Source of the DNA: Arthrobacter ramosus
GTDB taxonomy: Bacteria; Actinomycetota; Actinomycetes; Actinomycetales; Micrococcaceae
Assembly (NCBI RefSeq): GCF_039535095.1
Contig: NZ_BAAAWN010000001.1
Span: 2,356,001 to 2,420,000, forward strand
Direction of reading: 5' to 3'
Length of the DNA stretch: 64,000 nt
Shown one piece after another: positions 35,084-44,255 of this stretch; positions within the stretch are counted from its first letter, which is position 1, and every line of letters starts with the position of its first letter. The notes under the pieces were generated by a model. It was not told the DNA's origin and searched no databases. It saw only the letters and a program-made list of their open reading frames with translations. A program made the position numbers and the translations under genes.

Positions 35084-35938
35084 CTACTGACCTGCCAATG
35101 ATCCCGCGACACCTCCGACGCTGAAGAACTTGTTCAGCGTCGCGAAGATGATCGTGGGTGGCAGCAGCATGATGACGGCAACCGCCATAACTGATCCCCA
35201 ATCGGTCGAGTGCTGCTGAAAGAAGGTCTGGACGCCGATCGGGAGCGTGAAGGTTCCTGCTGAGCGGAGGAAGATCGATGCGACAAGGTAGTCGTTCCAG
35301 GCCATCAGGAAAGTAAAGATGGCGGTCGAGAGTACACCTGGCAGTGAGTTCCGGAGCACGATGTGAAGGAACCCTTTGAACACCGATGCTCCATCGATCC
35401 ATGCCGCCTCTTCGAGGCTCCCAGGGATCCCGTCCATGTAGGAGGCCATCATCCAGGTTGCCACGGACATGGAACTCGCGACATACAGAATCGTGATCCC
35501 GACGAGGTTGTCAGCAAGACCGATGTGGGAGAAGAGGATGAACAACGGAATCACAGACGTGATCACAGGCAAGGCCTGTACGACGAAGAGCAGGAGGGAA
35601 TAGCCTCCGACGAGCCGGCCCCTCCCTCGCGATAGGACATAGCCGGCCGGTGCCGCGACTGCTACCGACACCACGACTGTCGCCAATGCAACCTGGAGAC
35701 TGTTGACCAGCCAGGCGACCGTGCCGCTGCTACTCAGCACGTGGGCGAAGTTATCCAGAGTGAGGGAGCCCGTCCCATTGTTCGCCCTAAGCGAGAGGCC
35801 AACGGTTCCCGCAATGGGGATGAGGGCGAATGCCGCTAGTGCGACAAGGATCGCAAAGCGCAGCCATTGCCCGCGACTTCCTGCTTCGACGGACCGCCGT
35901 GGTGTTGCGATCTTGGTTCTGAGTGTTGCAGTGGTCAT
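35084..35938 (-). CDS. CUT1 ABC sugar transporter permease (MalG type)
   Basis: 284 residues with six membrane helices. The EAA loop reads MDGIPGSLEEAAWIDGASVF and the C-terminal helix begins after LPIGVQTFFQQHSTDWGSVM, the standard MalG pattern. Its start overlaps the stop of the MalF-type gene by four bases. Last gene of the six-gene operon; no ATP-binding subunit follows, so a shared MsmK/UgpC-type ATPase elsewhere is needed. Confidence 0.9.
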   Translation of the reverse strand: MTTATLRTKIATPRRSVEAGSRGQWLRFAILVALAAFALIPIAGTVGLSLRANNGTGSLTLDNFAHVLSSSGTVAWLVNSLQVALATVVVSVAVAAPAGYVLSRGRGRLVGGYSLLLFVVQALPVITSVIPLFILFSHIGLADNLVGITILYVASSMSVATWMMASYMDGIPGSLEEAAWIDGASVFKGFLHIVLRNSLPGVLSTAIFTFLMAWNDYLVASIFLRSAGTFTLPIGVQTFFQQHSTDWGSVMAVAVIMLLPPTIIFATLNKFFSVGGVAGSLAGQ

Positions 35939-36885
35939 TGTGAGGTCGACTTTCGGATCTGTCGGAAGAGCAGCACGGCCACGATGGCCAATGCAAGGGT
36001 CATGAGGAAGGCGATGGCAACGCCCGGGCCTGTCTGGAAGTTCTGGAATACGGTCTTGTAGGCCAGAACAACCAGGGTGTTCGTCGCGCCGACCGGGCCG
36101 CCGTGGGTGAGGAGATACACGGTCGGGAAGTCGTTGACGCAGAAGATCGCCATCAAGACCCAGGAGATGTACGTGGGCTTCGCGATGATTGGAAGTGTCA
36201 TGTAACGGAACTGTTGCCGGGCGCTGGCGCCGTCGATCTTGGCGGCCTCGTAGATACTTTCATCTACGGAGCTCAGAGCCGCGCTCATCATGAGCATCAT
36301 GAACGGGAAGTTCACCCAGATCTCGAACAGGCAGACCGTGATCTGGGCGCCAAGCGGATCGGAGAGGAAGATGGCGTCCCCGAAGCCTAGCGCGTGGATG
36401 ATCGTGGGGACAGGGCTGGAACTCGTTCCTATGAGCCAATTCCAGGACATGGCCGAGACGACAATAGGCACAACCCACGGAAGCAGGAGAATTGTCTTAA
36501 GGAGCCCTTTGGCAGGAATCCGGGTGCGGAGCAGGAGCGCGATTGCAATCCCGATGATCCAGCTTCCGAAGACGCCTGCGACCGCGAAGACAGCGGTAAA
36601 TCCAGCGGCTCGCCAGAAGGCAGGATCGGCCAGGACTTTTGCGAAGTTGTCGACGCCGACAAATTCCCCTGGTGAGATCAGGCTCCCGTTGTGCAGGGCC
36701 TGAAAGGCTGCGTAGGCGATCGGGTACGCGTTCGTGAGGATGAGAATGACGACTGACGGCAAGATCAGGAAGAGCTTGGTTGCAGGCGCGCGGCCGGGAC
36801 TGCTCCTTCGGCGGCGGTTCCGCGGTTCGTGGGTCGGCGTCCTCACCGTCAAGGGTAGTTCAGTGCGGCGAACGGAGGTGCTCAT
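35935..36885 (-). CDS. CUT1 ABC sugar transporter permease (MalF type)
   Basis: 316 residues, six to seven helices after a basic leader. The EAA loop SSVDESIYEAAKIDGASARQ and the final LTHGGPVGATNTLVVLAYKT are typical of MalF-like permeases. It starts 29 bases after the binding-protein gene and overlaps the MalG-type gene, so the three transport genes form the distal part of one operon. Confidence 0.9.
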   Translation of the reverse strand: MSTSVRRTELPLTVRTPTHEPRNRRRRSSPGRAPATKLFLILPSVVILILTNAYPIAYAAFQALHNGSLISPGEFVGVDNFAKVLADPAFWRAAGFTAVFAVAGVFGSWIIGIAIALLLRTRIPAKGLLKTILLLPWVVPIVVSAMSWNWLIGTSSSPVPTIIHALGFGDAIFLSDPLGAQITVCLFEIWVNFPFMMLMMSAALSSVDESIYEAAKIDGASARQQFRYMTLPIIAKPTYISWVLMAIFCVNDFPTVYLLTHGGPVGATNTLVVLAYKTVFQNFQTGPGVAIAFLMTLALAIVAVLLFRQIRKSTSQ

Positions 36886-36914
36886 GGTGTGTGACGGCTT
36901 TCGCTATTGCTTCG

Positions 36915-38225
36915 CTAGGAGATGGCGGCCTTGATGTCGCTCTCAAGCTTGGTCAGAATGGTCTTGGACGGGGTTTTTCCGGCGAGGACGGTCTGGCAGA
37001 AGTCCGTCATCGCCTGACCACCGTCGATGGTTGCGAGCTTGGCGGTGAGGGCGCTCGATTGGGCGGCGGTCGTCTTGCAAATCGGCTGCCATTTCTCGAC
37101 GACCGCCGTGTTCTGTGCGTTTGCTTTGAATTCCGGGAGCTCGGTGATGGACTTCAGGGCGGGCAGCCCCTGCATGACGCCTTTCTGCCAAAGGGTCTTC
37201 ATGTTCTTGATGTAGTAGGAGGTGAACGCTTCAGACCCAGCCTGGGATGGTGTGTTCTTGTACATCATGATGTTGTTCACGTAGTACAGTCCCCCGACCT
37301 CGCCGCGGTGGGACTTGAGCGGGTCCGTCACGAGGACGTCCTTCTCGTCGCCGACGACGTTGTTGAATGCCGGGCTTTGGAATCCGAGGGCTACCTTCTT
37401 GTTCGTCCAGAGGGTGGTGAGATCGTCATCCTTCATGCTCACGGAGCCCGGGTCGACGACACCCTGCCTGACTAGCTCGGTGAGGAAATCAACTGCCTCC
37501 GCGTTGCGGTCATTGACGATGTCGAGGTCGCCATTGGAGTTGAAGAGGCCACCGCCATTGTTGATCATCAGGCTCAGGACGGCCATAGGTCCGTAGTTGC
37601 CGCTGCCGCCGCTGATGCCGAAACCGACATAACCCTTGGCAGAAGCCTTCTTTGCCACGTCCAATACGTCATCCCAGGACTGCGGCGGCGTTGCTCCGAT
37701 CTGGTCCAGGATCGACTTGCGGTACCAGAAGACTTGTACGTCGAGGTTCCACGGGATGCCGACGTAACCGTCGGAGGTCTTCATCGCATCCAGTGTGTGC
37801 GGGAGAAAGTCGTCGTAGGTGCCGTCCTTCTTGAAGGAATCGATGAGATTGTCGGCGTAGGAGATCGCACCCTGCTTCGCGAACTGAAACGCCTGGAAGC
37901 CGCCACCGGTGGAGACAGCCGGTCCGGTGTTGGAGGCGATTGCGGAGGAGAACGTCTGGTTGAACCCGTCCCAGTTGACCTGCTGGTACGACACGCCCGG
38001 CATGCCGTCACCGGGCTTGTACGCCTGCGCCAAGCTTTGGGCGGCATCGCTGTAGTTTTTGTCGCCCCACGGCATGTCCCAGAACTTGACCGTACTACCG
38101 CCGCTCGCCGAAGCGTTTCCGCCGCCGACGGCGCAGGCGCTGACGGAAGCGGTGAGGGTAACGGCCCCCGTGAGGGCGAGGAAACCGCGACGAGACATGG
38201 CGGTGGGGGGGAGTAGATTCTTCAT
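36915..38225 (-). CDS. ABC sugar-binding lipoprotein, Tat-type signal
   Basis: 436 residues from ATG 38225 (a further upstream ATG at 38270 is less likely because the signal peptide then becomes too long). MSRRGFLALTGAVTLTASVSAC combines a twin-arginine motif (SRRGFL) with a lipobox ending SAC, so the protein is probably Tat-exported and lipid-anchored. The mature part is an extracellular solute-binding family 1 protein (KFWDMPWGD, VQVFWYRKSILDQIG). It captures the sugar or glycoside for the permeases that follow. Confidence 0.9.
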   Translation of the reverse strand: MKNLLPPTAMSRRGFLALTGAVTLTASVSACAVGGGNASASGGSTVKFWDMPWGDKNYSDAAQSLAQAYKPGDGMPGVSYQQVNWDGFNQTFSSAIASNTGPAVSTGGGFQAFQFAKQGAISYADNLIDSFKKDGTYDDFLPHTLDAMKTSDGYVGIPWNLDVQVFWYRKSILDQIGATPPQSWDDVLDVAKKASAKGYVGFGISGGSGNYGPMAVLSLMINNGGGLFNSNGDLDIVNDRNAEAVDFLTELVRQGVVDPGSVSMKDDDLTTLWTNKKVALGFQSPAFNNVVGDEKDVLVTDPLKSHRGEVGGLYYVNNIMMYKNTPSQAGSEAFTSYYIKNMKTLWQKGVMQGLPALKSITELPEFKANAQNTAVVEKWQPICKTTAAQSSALTAKLATIDGGQAMTDFCQTVLAGKTPSKTILTKLESDIKAAIS

Positions 38226-38373
38226 GGCTTCTTCCTTCTTGCTGGTGTGGACGGGGGCGGGAGTGGTCATCGTTGTCCTTGGTTTTCCCGCCCTCGCGTT
38301 GACATCTGGTGTCCGGCTTCGATGACCGCCGGATGCGCGGATTCGGGCGGACCGGATCCGTGACGGATCTCTG

Positions 38374-39210
38374 CTAGGTGTGCACTCTTGAGATCAGCTC
38401 GCTGAGGTAGCTATAGCTCTTTACCGCGGCATCCAGCGAGCCGCACTCGACCGAGAGGACGACATCGTGGTCAGCGTCCGCGAGGGTCCGGACGATCCGT
38501 TCCCAGTCGATGACCCCTTCTCCGCAGGCGCAGCCGAGCATCCCGCGGACTTTGCCGCGGTATTTCCTTGCATCCTCGACTGAGATGTCTTTGGCGTGCA
38601 TGTGCGTGACGTTTGAGACGATGTCTTCCAGCCACGCATGGGGATCATTTTCGCTCAGGTAGCTGTTCCCCGTGTCTAGATTGATCGTCAGGACCGGCGA
38701 GTCGATCAGCTTCATGAGGCGGTCCAACCCGGCAGGTGTGGCGGTGTAGGGACCATGGGTTTCGATCGCAATCGCGATCCCGCGCGGTTCAGCCACGAGG
38801 GCTGCCTCCTGCAGGGTGTACTTCATCAACGTGAAGTTCTCCTCCTCCGTGGTCCAGGTCGGCAAGGGTCCGTCGTCGACCATGATCATCGGCGCCCCGC
38901 ATTCGGCCGCGTACCGGATGGACTGTTTGAGGTAGTCCACGGCGATGTCGGGTTTGGCTAACGGGGCATGACTTGAGAGCGATGAAATCTGAAGGCCCCG
39001 GCTCTCGGCTGCTTGCTTGAGCTTGAGCGGGTCGTCCAGCATTGAGCGGCTGTGGAAATAGCCGGCCTCGCTGAGCAACTCCCGGCCCCAGTGGACCATC
39101 GGTTCGACATAGCGGTAGCCAATTTCTGCGGCACGGTCCATCGCCCAGTCAAATGAGCCGTTTTCGTATCGTGCAAATTCGAGGTTGAGTCCGAGCTTGA
39201 TGTCACCCAT
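38374..39210 (-). CDS. Sugar phosphate isomerase/epimerase (xylose-isomerase-like TIM barrel)
   Basis: 278 residues. GLNLEFARYENGSFDWAMDR begins the barrel; metal-ligand residues lie in AIAIETHGPYT, LTINLDTGNSYL and THMHAKDISVED, with a last Glu in VLSVECGSLDA. This is the IolE/IolI and C-glycoside deglycosidase superfamily. AGGAG lies 7 bases before ATG. Third gene of the operon, 14 bases after the ThDP enzyme. The keto-sugar or inosose substrate is inferred from neighbours. Confidence 0.87.
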   Translation of the reverse strand: MGDIKLGLNLEFARYENGSFDWAMDRAAEIGYRYVEPMVHWGRELLSEAGYFHSRSMLDDPLKLKQAAESRGLQISSLSSHAPLAKPDIAVDYLKQSIRYAAECGAPMIMVDDGPLPTWTTEEENFTLMKYTLQEAALVAEPRGIAIAIETHGPYTATPAGLDRLMKLIDSPVLTINLDTGNSYLSENDPHAWLEDIVSNVTHMHAKDISVEDARKYRGKVRGMLGCACGEGVIDWERIVRTLADADHDVVLSVECGSLDAAVKSYSYLSELISRVHT

Positions 39211-39224
39211 GATGTTTCTCCTGG

Positions 39225-41018
39225 TTAGAACCCGCGCTGAGCGACGTATTCATCACGGGTGTCACCGTGGTACGCCGGAACTGTGATGTCCCACCAGCCA
39301 GTGGGGTGCATCTCGGTCCACGGCAGCTCAGTAGCGCTCATGGCCTCAATGACGACAGGCCCCTCGGTGGCGAAGGCACGTTCGATCGCCTGCGCCAGCT
39401 TCGCGGGGTCTTCGATCCGCTCGGCGGTGCAGCCCAGGGAGCGTGCGAACTCGGCAATGTTGGCGAAGTAGGGTTTCCCGTCAGGAGTGCTCCAATTCGT
39501 GACCAGTCGGCGCTCAGCCCCGAACAAGCTGATCTGGAGATCCTTGATGGCTTCCCAGCCGCCGTTGTTCAGAACGACGACGACCAGCGGCGTGCCGAGC
39601 ATGACTGCCGTTGACAGCTCTGTCCCTGTCTGGAGGAAGCTGCCGTCTCCGACCATCGCTAGGACCGGCGTCCCTGGAACTGCGATTTGCGCGCCGATGG
39701 CAGCGGGGAGGCCGAAGCCGATTCCTGACATACCGCCGGCCACGATGTTTGTCTTGGGCCCGTAGACGGGGAACTCGTTGAACGCCTGGTTTGCGGGATT
39801 GCTTGAATCGGTAACCAGAATGCCTTCGCGGGGCAGTGCCTTGCGGATTTCGACCATCGCCCGTGAATTCGTCATGGGGAGATAGTCGGTTTCACGCATC
39901 GGCCGCAGGTGCTCTTCCCACTTGGCCTTGAGCTCCTGGAGCTCGGCGAAGTACTCGGTGCCGTGGTAGTCAGGTCCGTCGCCCAGAGCATCCCGGATGG
40001 CGGCCAGGGAGGTCTTGGCGTCGCCGACGATTCCGACCTCAACCGGGTAGTTGCGGCCGATTTCGAATCCGTCGATGTCGATCTGGACGAGCTTGGTGAT
40101 GGACGGAATGTTGAAGGTAACGCCTTCCTTGTAGGAGGACGTGATGCGGTCGCTGAAACGGCAACCGACGGCGAGAATTACATCGGCCGTGCGGGTGACA
40201 CCGTTTCCGGGGATCGAGCCCATGTCGCCACATGGCCAGGCGTACAGGTCGTGATCTGCTGGGAAGGAGCCCTTGCCCATGAATGAGTGGGTGACCGGAG
40301 CGCCGAGTCGTTCGGCGATGGCAAGGAGTTCCTCACTGGCCTCGGCAGCAATGACACCGCCGCCGGCGAGGATGACGGGCCGCTTGGCAGTCCTGAGCAC
40401 TTCGACGGCCGAGGCGATTGCCGTGGCGTCACCCGTTGCGCGGGTCTGGGCCCGGCGGGAGCCTGGGACACGCTTATAGTAGCCGTATTCGGCCTGCAGG
40501 TCCTGCGGCACATCCACAAGCACCGGGCCCCGGCGTCCTTCGTACATCGAGTTGAATGCCTGGTCCATGACCATCGGGATCTGTTCGAGGCGGCTGGGCT
40601 GCCACCAGCGCTTGACTGCCGGTTCGGCCATGCGCGGGAAGTTGTTGCCGTGCGGCCTGTCGATTTCCTGAAGGACTCCGCGGTTTTCCATGTAGGTGTG
40701 GACGGCGCCGGTGATCAGGATGAAGGGCTGCGAGTCCGCGAAGGCGGTGACAAGTCCTGTCAACGTGTTGGTTGCGCCCGGGCCGATCGACGTACAGACT
40801 GCGGCGATCTTGCCTGATGCCCGGTAGTAGCCGTCTGCCATGTGCGCGGCGCCCTGTTCGTGCATGGCGGGGATCACTTCGATCTCGTCGGCGCGGTCAA
40901 CGAAGGCGTCCAGGAGTGCTGTGTTGCCGTGTCCGGGGACCGCGAAGACGCGCTCGACGCCTTCGCGGACGAGGCAGTCGACAATCATCTGTCCACCGGT
41001 CAGCTGCTGATCAGTCAT
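39225..41018 (-). CDS. Thiamine-diphosphate-dependent enzyme (acetolactate-synthase/IolD-like)
   Basis: 597 residues. AMHEQGAAHMADGYYRA carries the cofactor-activating glutamate, GPVLVDVPQDLQ closes the first domain, and GDGSFLQTGTELSTAVML with a later NNGG is the ThDP/magnesium motif. Acetolactate synthases and the diketone hydrolase IolD share this fold. Embedded between a GMC oxidase and a sugar isomerase, a role in C-C cleavage of an oxidised sugar or cyclitol is more likely than branched-chain amino acid synthesis. No regulatory subunit gene is adjacent. Starts at the ATGA overlap with the GMC gene. Confidence 0.85.
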   Translation of the reverse strand: MTDQQLTGGQMIVDCLVREGVERVFAVPGHGNTALLDAFVDRADEIEVIPAMHEQGAAHMADGYYRASGKIAAVCTSIGPGATNTLTGLVTAFADSQPFILITGAVHTYMENRGVLQEIDRPHGNNFPRMAEPAVKRWWQPSRLEQIPMVMDQAFNSMYEGRRGPVLVDVPQDLQAEYGYYKRVPGSRRAQTRATGDATAIASAVEVLRTAKRPVILAGGGVIAAEASEELLAIAERLGAPVTHSFMGKGSFPADHDLYAWPCGDMGSIPGNGVTRTADVILAVGCRFSDRITSSYKEGVTFNIPSITKLVQIDIDGFEIGRNYPVEVGIVGDAKTSLAAIRDALGDGPDYHGTEYFAELQELKAKWEEHLRPMRETDYLPMTNSRAMVEIRKALPREGILVTDSSNPANQAFNEFPVYGPKTNIVAGGMSGIGFGLPAAIGAQIAVPGTPVLAMVGDGSFLQTGTELSTAVMLGTPLVVVVLNNGGWEAIKDLQISLFGAERRLVTNWSTPDGKPYFANIAEFARSLGCTAERIEDPAKLAQAIERAFATEGPVVIEAMSATELPWTEMHPTGWWDITVPAYHGDTRDEYVAQRGF

Positions 41019-42628
41019 TTGTTCTTACTTCCTGTAAATACGGGGGTTAGCGGTAGGAATTCGGGGGCGCGCGTCTCGGATTGGCGCTGGGATGCGCCGG
41101 GCACGATATGTTCCGCGACACGGAAGGCATTTGCGGCAATGGTCAGCGCCGGGTTCATCACTGGAAGTGAGGGGAAGAAGGACGAGTCGACGACGAAGAG
41201 GTTCTTGACATCATGGGTCCGGCAGCTCGGGTCGAGGACGGACGACCGAGGGTCGTCTCCGGCCCGGATCGTTCCGGCCTGGTGGGAGTTGACAGCAATA
41301 CCAGTGGTTTCACTGAAGATCAGTGGATAGCCCATCTTGTGGAGAATGCGTTTCATCTCCTTGACGAGGTGCTGGTGTGCCCGAACATTGTTGGGTTTCC
41401 AACTGATCCGGATAGCTTCGTCGTTCCTTAGGGTCACCCTGTTTTCCGGATCGGGAAGATCTTCCGTGAAGAGCCACCAATCCATGCTGTGGCCGGCAGC
41501 AATTTCCAGGGCCCATTTGGGGATGAGCGGCTTCTGCCCGACCAGCATGGCGCCTTGGAGCTTGCCGATCAACTGGACGTGACCGAGCGGGTACGGAAAA
41601 TCCGCGTTGCCCTTGAGGTAATAGTCATTGAAGTAGAGCGTCTTTTGGAACTCAACTTTGTTCCTCTTGGGGTGCAAGGCGATCATGATGCTGTTGTTGT
41701 GCACCATGTAGTTCCTGCCAACCATTCCCGAGGAGTTGGCGAGGCCGTTGGAGTGTTTGTCCGTGGCGGACCGGAGCAATAGCGCCGCAGAGTTGACGGC
41801 GCCGCAAGAAACGACGACCTTTCCGGCCCCGACGACGATGGTCTTCCCGTTGTGGACGAGCTGTACGCCCGTGGCAGTCTGGCCTGATTCGTCGGTGAGC
41901 ACCTTCTCGGCATACGCCTTGGTCAGCAGTTCCACGTTGCCCGTTTGAAGAGCCGGTCGTACACACGCGACGTCGGCATCCATTTTGGCCAGGACACGGC
42001 ATGGAAAACCGTCGCAAGTGCGGCAGCGGATACAGGCCCCGCCCTGGCGCCAGTCGATTCCCAAGGGAATGCTGGACGGAGTCAGTCCCTGTTTGGCCAG
42101 CCCATCCGCAACTGCCTGCACCTCAGGTTCATGACCGATCGCAGGATAAGGAAAGGGCTCTTCGCGGGGCAACGTGGGATCATCGTGTTGGTCCCCATGG
42201 ACCTTGTACACCCTCTCGGCCCGCGAGTAATAGGGGGCTATGTCGTCATACGTGAACGGCCAGGCTGGTGAAGTACCGTCCTCGTGTTCGGTCGCGACAA
42301 AATCTTCGCGTCGAAACCTCACCAAGGATGACCCGTAGAACTTGGTGTTGCCACCGACGTAGTAATAAGTACCAGGGCTGAAGGCTTCTCCCGTGTCGGA
42401 GTACCATTTTTCAGCATTTTTGTATCGGCCGTGCTCAAACACGGCATCCGGGTCCCAGTTCTGTTTCTCCTGGGGAACGAACCCACCGCGCTCGATGAGC
42501 AATACGCTGACGCCTGCGTCCTTCAATGCGTAGGCCAGCGTACCGCCGCCCATGCCGCTTCCGACGATTACGACGTCGTAGCTGGACTTTGCAGGACCAT
42601 CGATCTGCAAAGAAGTCTCAACAGTCAT
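41015..42628 (-). CDS. GMC-family FAD oxidoreductase (sugar oxidase/dehydrogenase-like)
   Basis: 537 residues. VVIVGSGMGGGTLAYALKDA binds FAD; the C-terminal NSHQAGT (His449) and MNPALTIAANAF (Asn492) supply the His-Asn catalytic pair of glucose-methanol-choline enzymes. A Cys-rich CIRCRTCDGFPC stretch is typical of the gluconate-dehydrogenase-like branch. No signal peptide, so it works in the cytoplasm on imported substrate. First gene of the operon, facing three operator copies at 42865-42934. Oxidation of a sugar or glycoside hydroxyl to a keto group is inferred. Confidence 0.88.
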   Translation of the reverse strand: MTVETSLQIDGPAKSSYDVVIVGSGMGGGTLAYALKDAGVSVLLIERGGFVPQEKQNWDPDAVFEHGRYKNAEKWYSDTGEAFSPGTYYYVGGNTKFYGSSLVRFRREDFVATEHEDGTSPAWPFTYDDIAPYYSRAERVYKVHGDQHDDPTLPREEPFPYPAIGHEPEVQAVADGLAKQGLTPSSIPLGIDWRQGGACIRCRTCDGFPCRVLAKMDADVACVRPALQTGNVELLTKAYAEKVLTDESGQTATGVQLVHNGKTIVVGAGKVVVSCGAVNSAALLLRSATDKHSNGLANSSGMVGRNYMVHNNSIMIALHPKRNKVEFQKTLYFNDYYLKGNADFPYPLGHVQLIGKLQGAMLVGQKPLIPKWALEIAAGHSMDWWLFTEDLPDPENRVTLRNDEAIRISWKPNNVRAHQHLVKEMKRILHKMGYPLIFSETTGIAVNSHQAGTIRAGDDPRSSVLDPSCRTHDVKNLFVVDSSFFPSLPVMNPALTIAANAFRVAEHIVPGASQRQSETRAPEFLPLTPVFTGSKNK

Positions 42629-42953
42629 TTTGGAATTTACCTCTCGGTTCTGGCCATTGCTGGGGCCGGGTGCGTGAGTCTGAACCTGCCAGTGGACGAC
42701 GAACTTTTGCGTACGTCACTAGTGAGAGTCACATCACCTATAAGCAAGAGTACACGGATTATGGATTTACTCAAGCATGAAGTTTGGTTGGAATCGCCCA
42801 ATAGACGGTTTTCTGCAAATTCGGACGCTCCTCAAGCGGCCTTGCTCACATTCTGTTCCTTTAGTGTACGATCGTACGCATAAGAAATCTAGTGCACGAT
42901 CGTACGCATCGGAAGCAATGTACGTTCGTACACGTGCGGAAGGTGGAGAGTTG
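42629..42953. other. Divergent control region of the GMC operon and TetR gene
   Basis: About 325 bases, less GC-rich than the genes, without a gene of its own. The right third holds three operator copies; the left part should contain the leftward operon promoter. Confidence 0.6.
42865..42934. promoter_or_regulatory. Three tandem TetR-type operators (GTAC-N4-GTAC)
   Basis: TGTACGATCGTACGCA at 42865-42880, TGCACGATCGTACGCA at 42893-42908 and TGTACGTTCGTACACG at 42919-42934 share the dyad GTAC-N4-GTAC (one arm is GCAC in the second) at 26-28 base intervals. They lie just before the TetR start at 42954 and upstream of the divergent GMC operon. The same dyad recurs at 44846. Confidence 0.8.
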
Positions 42954-43667
42954 ATGGATGCACAGGATCCGCCGGGCCGTTTTCCCCCTGATGTGGAGTG
43001 GTCCGCCCGTTCGGATGTCCCCCGGCACCAAGATTCAGGGCGAAAGGAACTGCTGTCACCAAGTCCGGCCCCGGACGTCGCCAGCAGCTTCCGAATCCGA
43101 CGTTTTGATCCGGATCGTCGGAATCGGATTATCGACGCAGTGCTCGCGGTCATTGCTGAGAACGGTGTGGCCGGCACTAGTTTCCGGAGGATCGCAACCC
43201 AGGCTGACGTTCCCCTAGGGTCAATGACGTACCACTTCAGCGGAATGCAGGAGCTCTTGGAGACAGGGTTCGAGCGTTTTGTGAGCCAGTCCCTCGCCCG
43301 GCTCGAGGATCGGCTTGAACCAGCACGAGATCATCGTGACGCAGGCAAGATCATCTTGGCGATAATTCACGAAGATGCCACCGCTGATCCCCCTCGACAC
43401 TTGGCGCTGTCTCGCGAACTTCAGGCCCTGGTCATTCGTGACCCTGCCCTGCGCAACATCGCGAATGAGTGGGTAGAGGGTAGTGCCAGAATCCTGAAAC
43501 GGTACTTCGACCCAATTACGGCAGTGATTCTGGAGATTCTCATGGACGGCCTGACTCTTCGTAGGGGCGTTGCCCCTATGAAGGGAGAGCCGCTTGCGGC
43601 CGACCCGGTGGCAAGCGTTATCGATGGATCTTGGAGACCGTCTCATGAAGTTCGTCGGAAAAGGTGA
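42954..43667 (+). CDS. TetR-family regulator A
   Basis: 237 residues from ATG 42954, preceded by GGTGGAGAG. After a disordered leader of about 50 residues the helix-turn-helix reads RRNRIIDAVLAVIAENGVAG and ADVPLGSMTYHFSGMQELL. It is clearly paralogous to the TetR at 43618-44250 and converges on it, overlapping by 50 bases. The operator array in front of it suggests it represses itself and the GMC operon. Confidence 0.87.
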   Translation: MDAQDPPGRFPPDVEWSARSDVPRHQDSGRKELLSPSPAPDVASSFRIRRFDPDRRNRIIDAVLAVIAENGVAGTSFRRIATQADVPLGSMTYHFSGMQELLETGFERFVSQSLARLEDRLEPARDHRDAGKIILAIIHEDATADPPRHLALSRELQALVIRDPALRNIANEWVEGSARILKRYFDPITAVILEILMDGLTLRRGVAPMKGEPLAADPVASVIDGSWRPSHEVRRKR

Positions 43668-44250
43668 TCGAGACGTCAACCGGCGAGGGTGCTACCGTCT
43701 CCGACGGCGCTTCCGTTAAGAGCTTGTCGACGGCGTTCGAAACCAACTCCCGGTCATCGTCGCGCGGTTCAAAGGCGCGATGAATTGAAAGTCCTTCGAC
43801 GAGCGCGTCCAGTTGTCGAGCCACATCCGGCTCGAAGTGCCTTTCAAAGGCACGGCGGCTGCGCATCATCCAATCGTGAGTGAGGTGCCGGAACTTCGCT
43901 TGACGGGCCGCCAGCGTGTAGAGCTCCAACGTCAGAACGAGAGCGTCCCGATCGCCATAGGTATCTTCCATGATCATCTCGACGACAGCTTCTTTGGCCG
44001 CTTCAATGGTCGAGGCCTCGTTCATACGCCGCTCGAACCGGTCGCTAATGCGGGTGGCAAAACGCGTGAAGGCTTCGTGCAGAAGTTCGTCCATTCCTGC
44101 GAAGTGATAGGTCATGGACCCCAAAGGCACATCTGCAAGGGCGGCCACTTTCCGATGTGAAGTGCCGGCCACGCCCTCGGCCGCAATCAGATCCAATGTC
44201 GCTTCAATGATTCGGTCGCGCCGATCCGGATCAACCCGCCGTTTCGCCAT
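43618..44250 (-). CDS. TetR-family regulator B
   Basis: 210 residues. RRDRIIEATLDLIAAEGVAG and ADVPLGSMTYHFAGMDELL match regulator A almost position by position, while the ligand domains differ. It follows the acetyltransferase by 5 bases in one operon whose start carries a single GTAC-N4-GTAC site, so it may be autoregulated and may compete with regulator A for the same sites. Confidence 0.87.
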   Translation of the reverse strand: MAKRRVDPDRRDRIIEATLDLIAAEGVAGTSHRKVAALADVPLGSMTYHFAGMDELLHEAFTRFATRISDRFERRMNEASTIEAAKEAVVEMIMEDTYGDRDALVLTLELYTLAARQAKFRHLTHDWMMRSRRAFERHFEPDVARQLDALVEGLSIHRAFEPRDDDRELVSNAVDKLLTEAPSETVAPSPVDVSITFSDELHETVSKIHR

Positions 44251-44255
44251 TTTCC

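Noticed and set aside
39225..41018. Biosynthetic acetolactate synthase (ilvB)
   Set aside because: No ilvN or ilvC follows, and it is overlapped by a GMC oxidase gene and followed by a sugar isomerase and sugar transporter.
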